DNA of 61,340 nucleotides, from positions 1 through 61,340 of the forward strand of contig JBJEHU010000004.1 in assembly GCA_051876355.1 (NCBI GenBank). Direction: 5' to 3'. Positions 34,817 through 43,749 of the stretch are shown piece after piece. Numbering within the stretch: the stretch's first letter is position 1; each line of letters opens with the position of its first letter. The notes beneath the pieces were generated by a model. That model was not told the origin of the DNA. It worked only from the letters and a program-made list of their open reading frames with translations, and made no database searches. Source of the DNA: Olsenella_L sp051876355. GTDB lineage: Bacteria > Actinomycetota > Coriobacteriia > Coriobacteriales > Atopobiaceae. The translations under genes were made by a program, and so were the position numbers.

Positions 34817-36202
34817 CTAGGCGGCGAGCGGAAGCTGCTGCGGCTGTGCGACATCGTCTGTCGTGAGGCCGAGAAGCTGGCCCGGCTTCTTCTCCACGAA
34901 GTTCCTGTCATGGTGCACCTCATAGGAGAGGAAGAGCGTCCAGAGCGGCAGGAGGTAGAGGAAGCAGGCAAAGGCGACCGAGGTGGAAGGGGCACCTATG
35001 AAGGAGAGCACGGCGACGCAGGAGAGCGACCAGGGAATGATGCCGGCAAGGACGACGGCGCTGTTCTCGAGGTCGAGGGCAAGCGCGGTGCCCGTGCCTT
35101 CGGTCGGGCGGCAGATCTGGTCGGTCAGCATGATCGAGAGCGTCTGGTTGCATGCCATGCAGTTCGCGATGAAGCTCGTCACAAGGACGCCGAGGAAGGG
35201 GGTGGAGCGCCTCGAGAGCTCCCAGACCTTTGTGCAGACGCCGCGGAGCAGTCCCGTGCCGTCGAAGATGCCGGAGTAGGTCGAGCTCACAAGGATGATC
35301 GATGCGACGTTCATCATAGAGAGCACGCCGCCGCCGTCGAGCATCGCAGCGACCGTGCGGTCAGACGAGGTGTAGCCGAAGACAAGGAGACCTGGCAGGT
35401 CCTGAGGTGCCACGCCCTGGACCGCGACGCAGATGATGCAGGCAAGCACGAGCGAGGCGAGCATCGTCTTCTTGACGGAAACGCGCAGGAGCGAGAGGAC
35501 GACGATTGCAAGGGCGGGAATGGCAAGAACCCAGCCCATGTGGAACGAGCGGGCAAAGATCTGTGCCATCTGAGGCATCGAGGAGGCATGCTGCGTCGTG
35601 AAGCCGAAGGCAGCATAGATGAGGCAGGCAAGCGCGAACGGCACCGCTGCCGTCTTTGCCATCCTGAGCACGTTCTGCCTGACCTCGGTCTTCGTAAGGC
35701 CGGCAACGAGCAGGGCAGAGCCGCTCATCGGGCTCATGCGGTCGCCGAAGAAGGAGCCAGCGAGGATTGCGCCGCCGGTGAGTACCTTGTCTGCGCCCAT
35801 CGCCGATGCGATTGTCATGCAGATGACGCCCATCGTCGCGGCCGTGCCGGTCGAGGTGCCCATGAGGGTGGACATGAGGCAGCATGCAAGGAACGTCATG
35901 AGGATGAAGATCGGAGGTGTCATGAGGCCTGCGCAGACGCTCACGGTGTAGGGGATCGTGCCCGAGGCGCGCCATGCCGCGCACATCATGCCGACAATGA
36001 GGTAGAGGATGAGGACATCGCGGACGGACTTCATGCCGGAGCCTGCCATGTGGGCGACCTCGCCCAGGCTGTGGCCCTGCTTCAGGGCGTAGCCGGCAAA
36101 CAGGACGAATCCTGCCACGAGGATCCAGACGATGGGCACGCCGGCTGCGATGCCGAAGACGAGCATCGCTGCAAAGACGGCGAGTACGATGGATTCTGTC
36201 AT
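34817..36202 (-). CDS. NhaC-family Na+/H+ antiporter-like transporter
   Basis: The 461-residue integral membrane protein has about 11-12 helices. Features of the NhaC group: GILAGSFFGDRMSPMSGSALLVAGLT-type segment (here GAILAGSFFGDRMSP, about 160-174), MGTSTGTAATMGV, and a second-half repeat MACNQTLSIMLTDQI and LENSAVVLAGIIPWS. It could exchange Na+ for protons or exchange organic acids such as malate/lactate; the LysR gene divergent from it is its probable regulator and suggests an organic substrate. I use the ATG with ggaaggtc upstream rather than one 25 codons earlier. Confidence 0.85.
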   Translation of the reverse strand: MTESIVLAVFAAMLVFGIAAGVPIVWILVAGFVLFAGYALKQGHSLGEVAHMAGSGMKSVRDVLILYLIVGMMCAAWRASGTIPYTVSVCAGLMTPPIFILMTFLACCLMSTLMGTSTGTAATMGVICMTIASAMGADKVLTGGAILAGSFFGDRMSPMSGSALLVAGLTKTEVRQNVLRMAKTAAVPFALACLIYAAFGFTTQHASSMPQMAQIFARSFHMGWVLAIPALAIVVLSLLRVSVKKTMLASLVLACIICVAVQGVAPQDLPGLLVFGYTSSDRTVAAMLDGGGVLSMMNVASIILVSSTYSGIFDGTGLLRGVCTKVWELSRRSTPFLGVLVTSFIANCMACNQTLSIMLTDQICRPTEGTGTALALDLENSAVVLAGIIPWSLSCVAVLSFIGAPSTSVAFACFLYLLPLWTLFLSYEVHHDRNFVEKKPGQLLGLTTDDVAQPQQLPLAA

Positions 36203-36432
36203 GGCGGACCTTCCTGGTTCATTCATTCTTCTCTGAGTGCGTATCGGAGAATAAGCCCCTTGAAACCATGAGTCCAACTGTTATATTCGGTTATGAATAC
36301 AAGAAAAACTTGTAACTCGACAGTTCTTTTGTTTCCGTCACATTTCCGCAGGTCACAGACAGAGGGAGCCTGTGCTGTCGGAAACAGGACGCATGGAATC
36401 GGGCGCTGTCTGCATAGAGACAAGGAGACTCT

Positions 36433-37374
36433 ATGAACTTCTCCACGATGGGCTATTTCATAGCGCTCGCAGAGGAGCGCAGCTTCACGAAAGCATCGGC
36501 CCGTCTCGGCGTCACCCAGCAGACGCTCTCCGCCCATATCGCGAATGTCGAGCATGAGCTCGGGGTACGTCTCATCATCCGCAAGGTGCCGCTCGAGCTC
36601 ACCTATGCCGGCGAGGTATTCCTCGGCTATGCCCGGCGCATGCAGGACCTCGAGCGCTCGATGCAGCAGGAGTTCCAGGACATCGCAGGAGATGAGCGCG
36701 GACTCCTCCGTGTCGGCATCGCCTCGACCCGTTCCCACTTCATCATGCCCCGCTCGATTGCTGCCTACCAGCGCGTGCGCCCCGGCATCGAGGTGGACCT
36801 CGTCGAGGAGGAGAACGAGAAGCTCATCGAGAGCCTCCTTGCAGGCCAGCTCGACCTCATCGTCGCGACCGTGCCGAAGGACATCCCAGGTCTCGCGGTC
36901 CACGACCTGTACAAGGAGGAGGTCGTGCTCGTCGTCGCGAAGGAGCTGCTCTCGAGGCTCTATGCGGGGCATGAGGATGAAGTCGTGGCCGAAGTGGAGC
37001 GCAAGGGCACGATAGAGCCTCTGGCAGGCTGCCCGTTCCTGCTTCTCGGCAAGCGCGATATCCCGGGAGACCTCGCACGCCAGGTCTTCCGCGAGTCGGG
37101 CATGATGCCGACGGTGCAGGTCACGTCCTCCAATACAGAGACACTGCTCGATCTCTGCGCGAAGGGGGCAGGCGCCTTCTTCTGTCCAAGAAGACTCGTG
37201 TTCTCGGCCCTGAACGAGAAGGAGCAGACGCAGGTATGCGTCATCCATCTCGGAGACAAGGCGCTCTACTGGATTAACGTTGCCTGGAGGGAATCGGATC
37301 ACGTCTGGAGCGCGACCGACATCTTCTACAGGACGCTCGTACGCGAAGTGGGAGAGATGCACCATGAGGGATAG
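36433..37374 (+). CDS. LysR-family transcriptional regulator
   Basis: The protein has 313 residues. The N-terminal winged helix FIALAEERSFTKASARLGVTQQTLSAHIANVEHELG (about 9-44; key residues SFTKAS, QQTLS) is followed by a periplasmic-binding-like effector domain. It is divergent from the NhaC-type gene across 230 bases, the standard arrangement for a LysR activator and its target. Its end overlaps the downstream pseudouridine synthase gene by 11 bases, so the two may be co-transcribed although unrelated in function. Confidence 0.9.
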   Translation: MNFSTMGYFIALAEERSFTKASARLGVTQQTLSAHIANVEHELGVRLIIRKVPLELTYAGEVFLGYARRMQDLERSMQQEFQDIAGDERGLLRVGIASTRSHFIMPRSIAAYQRVRPGIEVDLVEEENEKLIESLLAGQLDLIVATVPKDIPGLAVHDLYKEEVVLVVAKELLSRLYAGHEDEVVAEVERKGTIEPLAGCPFLLLGKRDIPGDLARQVFRESGMMPTVQVTSSNTETLLDLCAKGAGAFFCPRRLVFSALNEKEQTQVCVIHLGDKALYWINVAWRESDHVWSATDIFYRTLVREVGEMHHEG

Positions 37375-38383
37375 CAGGGAAGTACGGCCGTACCGCATCG
37401 TCTCGGCAGAGGAAGACAAGGTCTCGTTTTCCATAGCGGAGAAGGTGTCGGCAGATGCGCTCCTTGCAGCTGCCGGCGTCTCGAAGACACAGAGAAAGGA
37501 GATCTTCGCAGCCGGGAGGCTCCAGAAGGGCGGAGACGTGCTTGCCGCAGGAAGCCCTCTTGCTCCAGGGGATGCGGTCACGCTCGTGCTTGCCGAAGCG
37601 AAGGCAGACAGGGCCGATGCGCCAGAAGCTGCAGCATGCGCCGCAGACATCCTCTTCGAAGATCCGTTCCTGCTTGTGGCTGACAAGCCAGCAGGCATCC
37701 TTGTGCATTCTGATGGCACCGGTGCCAAGAAAGACACGCTCACAGCACGCGTCAGAAAGCATCTCCTGGAGGAGGGGAGGATGCCTTCGGCCCAGGCGGT
37801 GCAGCGGCTCGACGAGGACACGACCGGATGCGTCATCTTCTCGCTCGTGCAGGAGTTCCAGGGAGGCCTCGATACCCTTGTCGCAGGGCATGGGATGGAG
37901 AAGCTCTATCTTGCCTGCGTGCGGGGCTCTCTTCCGGAAGGGCCGCATGTGATTGCAGCCCCGCTTGGCCGCGACCGCCACGATGCACGACGCATGCGCG
38001 TCTCTCCTTCCGGCAAGGATGCGAAGACCACGGTCTGGGGGCTCATACGGAAGGACGGCCTCACGCTCGCCCTTGTCTCGCTCGGCACGGGCAGGAAGCA
38101 CCAGATCCGCGTGCATCTGGCGACGGAGGGACACCCAATCTTGGGAGATCCGCTCTATGGGATGCGGGGAGGTCCTGCACTTCCGGGATTCGACCGCCTG
38201 CCGAAGGGAGGCAGCAGTGCGCGCTTCGGCCTCGAGCTCCACTGCTGGAGGGAGTCGTTCGTGCATCCGGTGACAGGAGAGGCCGTCTCTGCCACAGCTC
38301 CTGTGCCCGAGAGCTTCTGCCAGCTCTTCGGCGGCACGGAAGTCGAGCGGGCGCTTGCCCGCTGGGAGTCGAAGCAGCGCTGA
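37364..38383 (+). CDS. RluA/RluD-family pseudouridine synthase
   Basis: The protein has 339 residues. It begins with an S4-like segment (SADALLAAAGVSKTQRKEIFAAGRL). The catalytic domain has VADKPAGILVH and the active-site QRLDEDTTGCVIFS (Asp in RLD, about residue 148), then LVSLGTGRKHQIRVHLA and HPILGDPLYG. It isomerises uridines in rRNA or tRNA; which sites cannot be told, and the first residue of the HRLD motif is Gln. It overlaps the LysR gene by 11 bases and has gggagag upstream within it. Confidence 0.9.
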   Translation: MRDSREVRPYRIVSAEEDKVSFSIAEKVSADALLAAAGVSKTQRKEIFAAGRLQKGGDVLAAGSPLAPGDAVTLVLAEAKADRADAPEAAACAADILFEDPFLLVADKPAGILVHSDGTGAKKDTLTARVRKHLLEEGRMPSAQAVQRLDEDTTGCVIFSLVQEFQGGLDTLVAGHGMEKLYLACVRGSLPEGPHVIAAPLGRDRHDARRMRVSPSGKDAKTTVWGLIRKDGLTLALVSLGTGRKHQIRVHLATEGHPILGDPLYGMRGGPALPGFDRLPKGGSSARFGLELHCWRESFVHPVTGEAVSATAPVPESFCQLFGGTEVERALARWESKQR

Positions 38384-38500
38384 AGGAAGCTGGAAAGTGC
38401 AGGTTTTCGCATCCCTGAGCGCGCCACATCTTCCAGAGTTCGGTAGACTTGGAAACAGGGAAGCAACAGAATCTGTTCCAATGCTCGGAGAGGGGCATTC

Positions 38501-40108
38501 ATGGCTGACACCATGCGTGGCGTCTATACGAACCTGACGGCCATCCGCCGGTCCGTATTCCGCGAAGTAGCAAAAGTCATCTACGACAACGGCAGGAATC
38601 CGAACTGGACGCTTGCCGACTTCGACAAGGCGTTCGAAGAGCTGCCGTACAAGATCATTCCAGGAGACGTGGCAACGTACCGCGAGTCCGTGTTCCTCGA
38701 GCGCGCCATCGTCTCTGAGCGCATCCGCCTCGCCGCGGGCCTGTCGCTCCAGGGCGTCGACAAGCCGGCCCATATCTCGGATGGCCTTGCTGACGCAGCA
38801 GGCCCTGAGCACTACTACGAGCCGCCTCTGATCAACGTGATCAAGTTCGCCTGCAACGCCTGCAAGGACAACATCTACGAGGTCACGAACATGTGCCAGG
38901 GCTGCCTGGCTCATCCGTGCCGCGAGATCTGCCCGAAGAAGGCCATCTCCTTCAAGGACAAGAAGGCGTTCATCGACCAGGACCTCTGCATCCACTGCGG
39001 CATGTGCGCCCGCACCTGCCCGTACCATGCCATCTACCACTACGTGCGCCCGTGCGCCGATGCCTGCGGCATGCATGCCATCGGCTCCGATGAGCAGGGA
39101 CACGCAGAGATCAACCAGGACAAGTGCGTTGCCTGCGGCCAGTGCCTCATCAACTGCCCGTTCGGCGCTATCGCCGACAAGTCGCAGATCGTCCAGGTCG
39201 CCATGTCCATCCTGGCGGGCCAGGAGGTCATCGCAATCGTCGCTCCTGCCTTTGTCGGCCAGTTCGGCGGCAAGGGCAATGTCGGCAAGCTCCGCGAGGC
39301 GTTCAAGCTCCTCGGCTTCTCCGGCGTCGAGGAGGTCGCACTCGGTGCCGACCTCTGCTCGGTACAGGAGGCAGAAGACTTCCTCGAGGAGGTGCCTGAT
39401 AAGCTGCCGTTCATGGGCACGTCGTGCTGCCCGGCCTGGAGCTCGATGGCAAAGAAGGAGTTCCCGAAGTATGCAGACTGCATCTCCATGGCGCTGACGC
39501 CGATGACGCTGACGGCCCGCATGGTGCGCTCGCAGCACCCGAAGGCAAAGATCGTCTTCGTCGGCCCCTGCTCGGCCAAGAAGCTCGAGGCCATGCGCCG
39601 CTCCGTGCGTTCCGAGGTCGACTTCGTCCTCACGTTCGAGGAGATGGCCGGCATGATGGAGGCACGTGGCATCGACTACCTGGCTCTCGCCGACGACAAC
39701 AAGTCCGACTTCGATGTTGCATCCACGGACGGCAGGAACTTCGCTGTCGCAGGCGGCGTCGCGACCGCTGTCGTGAACGTCATCAAGCGCGACCATCCTG
39801 ACATCGAGGTCAAGACGGCCCAGGCCGGCGGTCTCGAGGAGTGCAGGAAGATGATGAAGGACGCCGTCAAGGGCAAGTATCCGGGATACCTGCTCGAGGG
39901 CATGGCATGCCCGGGCGGCTGCGTCGCAGGTGCCGGCACGCTTGTCGCAATCAACAAGTCGACGGCAGCCGTGCATCGCTATGCGACCCGCTCTCCGCAC
40001 AAGAACGCGGTCGACAACGAGTTCCGTGGCCTCATCCACGATCTCGAGTACGCAGATGACGGCGTGAAGCCGCAAGATCCTGCCCCTGCTCCGACAGACC
40101 AGCAGTAG
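38501..40108 (+). CDS. [FeFe]-hydrogenase, group-B-like
   Basis: The protein has 535 residues. The three H-cluster motifs are GTSCCPAW (306-313), GPCSAKKLE (355-363) and EGMACPGGC (466-474). In the first, Ala replaces the Gly of group A enzymes; in the second, the usual Met-Pro-Cys is Gly-Pro-Cys; both fit the group B branch. Two [4Fe-4S] ferredoxin sites lie at C163/166/169/173 and C209/212/215/219. Extra N-terminal cysteines at 118, 121, 132, 135, 140 and 144, plus 185 and 189, could hold further clusters. It is probably ferredoxin-linked, making or using H2 in the cytoplasm. No maturation genes (hydE/F/G) or partner subunits are nearby. Confidence 0.92.
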   Translation: MADTMRGVYTNLTAIRRSVFREVAKVIYDNGRNPNWTLADFDKAFEELPYKIIPGDVATYRESVFLERAIVSERIRLAAGLSLQGVDKPAHISDGLADAAGPEHYYEPPLINVIKFACNACKDNIYEVTNMCQGCLAHPCREICPKKAISFKDKKAFIDQDLCIHCGMCARTCPYHAIYHYVRPCADACGMHAIGSDEQGHAEINQDKCVACGQCLINCPFGAIADKSQIVQVAMSILAGQEVIAIVAPAFVGQFGGKGNVGKLREAFKLLGFSGVEEVALGADLCSVQEAEDFLEEVPDKLPFMGTSCCPAWSSMAKKEFPKYADCISMALTPMTLTARMVRSQHPKAKIVFVGPCSAKKLEAMRRSVRSEVDFVLTFEEMAGMMEARGIDYLALADDNKSDFDVASTDGRNFAVAGGVATAVVNVIKRDHPDIEVKTAQAGGLEECRKMMKDAVKGKYPGYLLEGMACPGGCVAGAGTLVAINKSTAAVHRYATRSPHKNAVDNEFRGLIHDLEYADDGVKPQDPAPAPTDQQ

Positions 40109-40128
40109 GACCAGAAAGTCCTGTCCAC

Positions 40129-40157
40129 GAGGCGCTCTCCGCACAGGAGGGCGCCTC
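40129..40157 (+). terminator. Terminator after the hydrogenase gene
   Basis: gaggcgctctcc / ggagggcgcctc (12 bp, one U-G pair), loop gcaca, followed by acttcttt. Confidence 0.75.
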
Positions 40158-40178
40158 ACTTCTTTGAGATGGCGCATG

Positions 40179-40211
40179 AAAAAGCAGGGCCTGCCAGGCG
40201 GCAGACCCTGC
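40179..40211 (-). terminator. Terminator of the small minus-strand gene
   Basis: On the minus strand gcagggtctgcc / ggcaggccctgc (one U-G pair) encloses gcct and is followed by ttttt. It is a classical intrinsic terminator 26 bases after the stop of the 101-residue gene. Confidence 0.8.
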
Positions 40212-40236
40212 TTGCATGTCTTTGGGTCTGGAGTGT

Positions 40237-40542
40237 CTACTCCTTGTCTCCCTTGATGGAGGCGTAGAACGTTGCCTCGTCGAAGACATCCTTGATCGTC
40301 TTTCCGCCGACGAACGGAAGCGCCAGGAACTCGTCCACGGTGTCGACGAGATCGGAGCAGTCGATGTAGTGGCCCTTGTCGTTGCGCTGGCTGGTATCCT
40401 GCGCGCGCCATGCTTCGTAGTTGACATCGGTCAGGTAGTAGACCTTGCTGCCGACCTTCATGTATACGGAGTGATGGCTGTGGAGGTAGTCAGCCAGCTG
40501 ATCGTAATTGATATCGAGTGCCTCGGTCGCTCTCTTTCCCAT
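40237..40542 (-). CDS. Hypothetical small cytoplasmic protein
   Basis: The 101-residue protein is acidic, with no membrane segment and no family I recognise. It has aromatic and charged segments (SVYMKVGSKVYYLTDVNYEAW, about 25-45, and FVGGKTIKDVFDEATFYASI near the end), suggesting a compact alpha/beta fold. Reality is supported by aaaggac before the ATG, an intrinsic terminator after the stop and the codon use. It is a single gene, convergent with the hydrogenase. Confidence 0.75.
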   Translation of the reverse strand: MGKRATEALDINYDQLADYLHSHHSVYMKVGSKVYYLTDVNYEAWRAQDTSQRNDKGHYIDCSDLVDTVDEFLALPFVGGKTIKDVFDEATFYASIKGDKE

Positions 40543-40711
40543 GGCATGTCCTTTCGTCGAAGGGCCAGACCCAACGTGCTTGCACTCACTATACCGTTCC
40601 TTGAACAAACTCATACATCCGCTTGGGCCAGTGACGGAAATAGCGCCCCCACCGAACAATCGGCAGAGACGCTATGCAAAGTGCTAGGCAATCTGAATGG
40701 ATGCAGGAGCA

Positions 40712-41395
40712 TCAGGCGGCAGCGGTGCCGTCCTGCCCTTCGCCGGTGATGAGGTGCTCGAGCTGCTCCGGCGTCTCGGCGAGCACAGGTACCCCCTTGT
40801 CCTCGAGGAAATCGCGCGTGCGGAAGCCCCAGGTCACGGCAATGCAGTCGCACTGGGCATTCGCGGCCGTCTCGATATCGACCTCGGAGTCGCCGATATA
40901 GACGACATCCTTCTTCTTCATGCCGAGGACACGCATGACCTCGTTCACGGTATCGGGTGCCGGCTTCTTGCGGATGCCTTCTGCCTCGCGCTCGCCGACG
41001 ATTGCATCGAACTCGCCGGGGAAGAAGTGGTCGATGAGCGCCTGGACGGCGGCATCGGCCTTGTTCGAGACGACGGCGCAGCGGATGCCGCGCGTACGGA
41101 GATGCCTGAGGACCGCGGCGATGCCGGGGTAGGGACGGGTCTTGTCCATCGAGTGCTCGCGGTAGTAGTTCTTGAAGGCAACGAAGACCTGCTCGAACAT
41201 GCCTTCGTCTGAATCCTTCGGCATGCAGGTGCGCACGAGATGGCGGATGCCATTGCCGATGGCCCACCTGACCTCATCCCTGCTCTTGGGCGGCAGCTCG
41301 TAGAGGCCGAGCGCATAGTTCACGGCGTCGTAGAGGTCGTCGAGCGTATCGAGGAGCGTCCCATCGAGATCGAATATCGCTGCTGCGTATGCCAT
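40712..41395 (-). CDS. HAD-superfamily phosphatase (phosphoglycolate phosphatase-like)
   Basis: The protein has 227 residues. HAD motifs: FDLDGTLLDT (catalytic Asp pair, about 8-17), CAVVSNKAD (motif II Ser), KKPAPD (motif III Lys) and VYIGDSEVDIETAANA (motif IV). The helical cap of the Gph type lies between. It is likely a small-phosphate hydrolase; the substrate is unproven. I chose the ATG of MAYAAAIFDLDG because the family motif begins a few residues in; the frame is open 17 codons upstream. Confidence 0.88.
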   Translation of the reverse strand: MAYAAAIFDLDGTLLDTLDDLYDAVNYALGLYELPPKSRDEVRWAIGNGIRHLVRTCMPKDSDEGMFEQVFVAFKNYYREHSMDKTRPYPGIAAVLRHLRTRGIRCAVVSNKADAAVQALIDHFFPGEFDAIVGEREAEGIRKKPAPDTVNEVMRVLGMKKKDVVYIGDSEVDIETAANAQCDCIAVTWGFRTRDFLEDKGVPVLAETPEQLEHLITGEGQDGTAAA

Positions 41396-41789
41396 GGACT
41401 GCCTCCCCGGACTTCTGGCCGCATGCGGCCTTGAGCCCTTATCCATCAGAAAATTTACGCACCTAGGCTAGCATTTTCGCCACTCATGCGCAAAAGAGCA
41501 GGCAGACGGTATGGATTGGTCTTTCCAATGCATCTTTCTGAAGTTGCTTCCTGAATGATTCGGCCCTCTTATGCACAGGAAGGGGTGCCCAGACGGGAAC
41601 GTTCCGGCTCTTCCTACTCTGGAGTTTCGTAGCAGGCAGGTAACGTTCCGTGAGGCTTCGGGGAGCGCCCTTCTGGTTCTGGAGTACAATGGCCGACGCG
41701 TGTGCGGGGACGCTGTCTACGCACCCCGCGCCATCTGTCGGGAGCCGTCCGTTACGGCACGGGACGGCACAGATGAGAGGATATCTCAT
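41396..41789. other. Intergenic region upstream of aspS
   Basis: This 394-base stretch separates the divergent HAD and aspS genes and should hold both promoters. A direct repeat aacgttccg occurs at 41598-41606 and 41642-41650, and tctggagt at 41618-41625 and 41678-41685; the second is followed by a -10-like tacaat (41685-41690). No T-box or small gene is recognised. Confidence 0.4.
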
Positions 41790-43559
41790 ATGGACCAGCA
41801 CAGCATGCATACCCGCACGTGCGGGGAGCTGCGCAAATCAGACATCGGCCAGGAAGTCACGCTTGCAGGATGGGTGTGGCACCGTCGCGACCATGGCGGA
41901 CTCATCTTCGTCGACCTGCGCGACCGCGAGGGCATGGCGCAGATCTCGTTCGACCCTGAGCACTCCGGCGGCACGGCCTTCCACACGGCCGAGACGATCC
42001 GTACCGAGTGGCCGATCCTTGTCACGGGCACCGTGCGCGAGCGCCCTGAGGGCATGGCAAACGAGAAGCTCGCAACCGGCGAGATCGAGGTGCTCGTCTC
42101 CACGATCGAGGTCTTGAACACCTCGAAGACGACCCCGTTCCAGATCGAGGACCACGTCGATACGGCCGAGGACGTGCGCCTGCGCTACCGCTACCTCGAC
42201 CTGCGCCGTCCGAAGATGATGCACAACCTGAAGCTGCGCTCCGACTTCACGTTCGCTATCCGCGAGGCGCTGCACAAGCATGAGTTCATGGAGGTCGAGA
42301 CGCCGGCACTCTTCAAGTCCACGCCGGAAGGCGCCCGCGACTTCCTCGTGCCGAGCCGCACGCAGCCGGGCCACTTCTATGCCCTGCCGCAGTCTCCGCA
42401 GCTCCTGAAGCAGCTCCTCATGGTCGGCGGCGTCGAGCGCTACTGCCAGGTCGCGAAGTGCTTCCGCGACGAGGACCTTCGTGCAGACCGCCAGCCTGAG
42501 TTCACCCAGGTCGACGTCGAGATGAGCTTCGTCACGCAGGACGACGTGATGAGCGAGCTCGAAGAGGTGCTGAAGGAAGCCTTCGGTGCCATGGGCGTCG
42601 AGATGCAGCTGCCGCTTCGCCGCATCGAGTACTGGGATGCCATGGATACCTACGGCATCGACAAGCCGGATACCCGCTTCGGCATGACGCTGCACGATGT
42701 GACGCCGATCTTCGGCCAGTCGAAGTTCAAGCTCTTCGCGTCTGCCGCGCAGACTGAAGGCCAGTATGTCAAGGCCATCAACGCCAAGGGTGCCGGCAAG
42801 TGGCCCCGCGCCAAGATCGACCGCCTTGCCGATGTGGCAGCGACGTTCGGCGCCAAGGGCCTTGCCTATATCGCCTTCCGCGAGGACGGCTCCGTCACGA
42901 GCCCGATCGTGAAGTTCTTCTCCGATGAGGAGATGGCAGCACTCCGCAAGGAGATGGACGTCGAGCCGGGCGACCTCGTGATGTTCGCCGTGGCAGACCG
43001 TCTCCATGCTGACGAGATCCTCGGCGGCATGCGCAACCACATGGCCAATGCCCTCGATATCAAGCGCGAAGGCCATGACTTCCTCTGGGTCGTGAACTTC
43101 CCGCTCTTCCATTGGGACGAGGACAGAAAGTGTCTCGACTCCGAGCACCAGCCGTTCACGCAGCCGATGGAGGACCAGATCGACCTCCTCGACACCGATC
43201 CTCTTGCAATCGGCTCCCACACCTACGACTTCGTAATGGATGGCTACGAGGCAGGCGGCGGTGGCATGCGTATCCACAACGCCCAGCTCCAGGAGAAGAT
43301 CCTCGAGAAGCTCGGCTTCACGCCTGAGCGCGCGAAGGCACAGTTCGGCTTCCTGATGGAGGCACTCACCTATGGTGCGCCTCCTATGGGCGGCTTCGCA
43401 CTCGGCCTCGACCGTGTCTGCATGCTGCTCACGGGCTCTGACTCCATCAGGGAAGTCATGGCATTCCCGAAGACGAGCTCTGGCTCCGACCTCATGAGCG
43501 ACGCTCCGTCCGAGGTCTCCATGGCACAGCTCAAGGAAGTCTCCCTGCGTCTCATGTAG
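41790..43559 (+). CDS. aspS: Aspartyl-tRNA synthetase
   Basis: The 589-residue enzyme is of bacterial-type length. The N-terminal OB-fold anticodon domain (VTLAGWVWHRRDHGGLIFVDLRDREG) is followed by motif 2 CFRDEDLRADRQPEFTQVD (about 222-240), the GAD insertion in the middle, and motif 3 GGFALGLDRVCML (about 543-555). It charges tRNA-Asp. Whether it also charges tRNA-Asn depends on gatCAB, not seen here. The start is the ATG with gagagga upstream; the longer open frame upstream is not protein-like. Confidence 0.95.
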   Translation: MDQHSMHTRTCGELRKSDIGQEVTLAGWVWHRRDHGGLIFVDLRDREGMAQISFDPEHSGGTAFHTAETIRTEWPILVTGTVRERPEGMANEKLATGEIEVLVSTIEVLNTSKTTPFQIEDHVDTAEDVRLRYRYLDLRRPKMMHNLKLRSDFTFAIREALHKHEFMEVETPALFKSTPEGARDFLVPSRTQPGHFYALPQSPQLLKQLLMVGGVERYCQVAKCFRDEDLRADRQPEFTQVDVEMSFVTQDDVMSELEEVLKEAFGAMGVEMQLPLRRIEYWDAMDTYGIDKPDTRFGMTLHDVTPIFGQSKFKLFASAAQTEGQYVKAINAKGAGKWPRAKIDRLADVAATFGAKGLAYIAFREDGSVTSPIVKFFSDEEMAALRKEMDVEPGDLVMFAVADRLHADEILGGMRNHMANALDIKREGHDFLWVVNFPLFHWDEDRKCLDSEHQPFTQPMEDQIDLLDTDPLAIGSHTYDFVMDGYEAGGGGMRIHNAQLQEKILEKLGFTPERAKAQFGFLMEALTYGAPPMGGFALGLDRVCMLLTGSDSIREVMAFPKTSSGSDLMSDAPSEVSMAQLKEVSLRLM

Positions 43560-43581
43560 GAGAGGTTCCATCATCGCTTCC

Positions 43582-43617
43582 AAAGGCCGGCTGAGGCATC
43601 TGCCCTAGCCGGCCTTT
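43582..43617 (+). terminator. Terminator after aspS
   Basis: aaaggccggct / agccggccttt is a perfect 11-bp stem with a 14-base loop, ending in ttt and cgttc. Confidence 0.8.
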
Positions 43618-43749
43618 CGTTCATCCTGGCGCCGCACCAATGTGTCGAGGTTGTACGAAGTCTGTGGTGGACGTCACGAAATGTTCCTGGAATGTTCCGG
43701 TGATAGAATTTTCCGTAAACGGCGTGAATCTCTACGTGGGAGGTAGTTA

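Noticed and set aside
34546..34866. 106-residue plus-strand open frame after eda
   Set aside because: It begins inside the eda terminator, has no credible ribosome-binding site, runs antisense into the NhaC-type gene and has no family features.
37274..40411. 1045-residue open frame on the minus strand opposite the pseudouridine synthase and hydrogenase genes
   Set aside because: It is a GC-rich shadow. The plus-strand frames encode clear catalytic motifs, and the minus product is low-complexity with no family features.
41460..41789. Possible T-box leader before aspS
   Set aside because: No T-box core (a gguggnaccgcg-type sequence) or terminator/antiterminator pair is visible.
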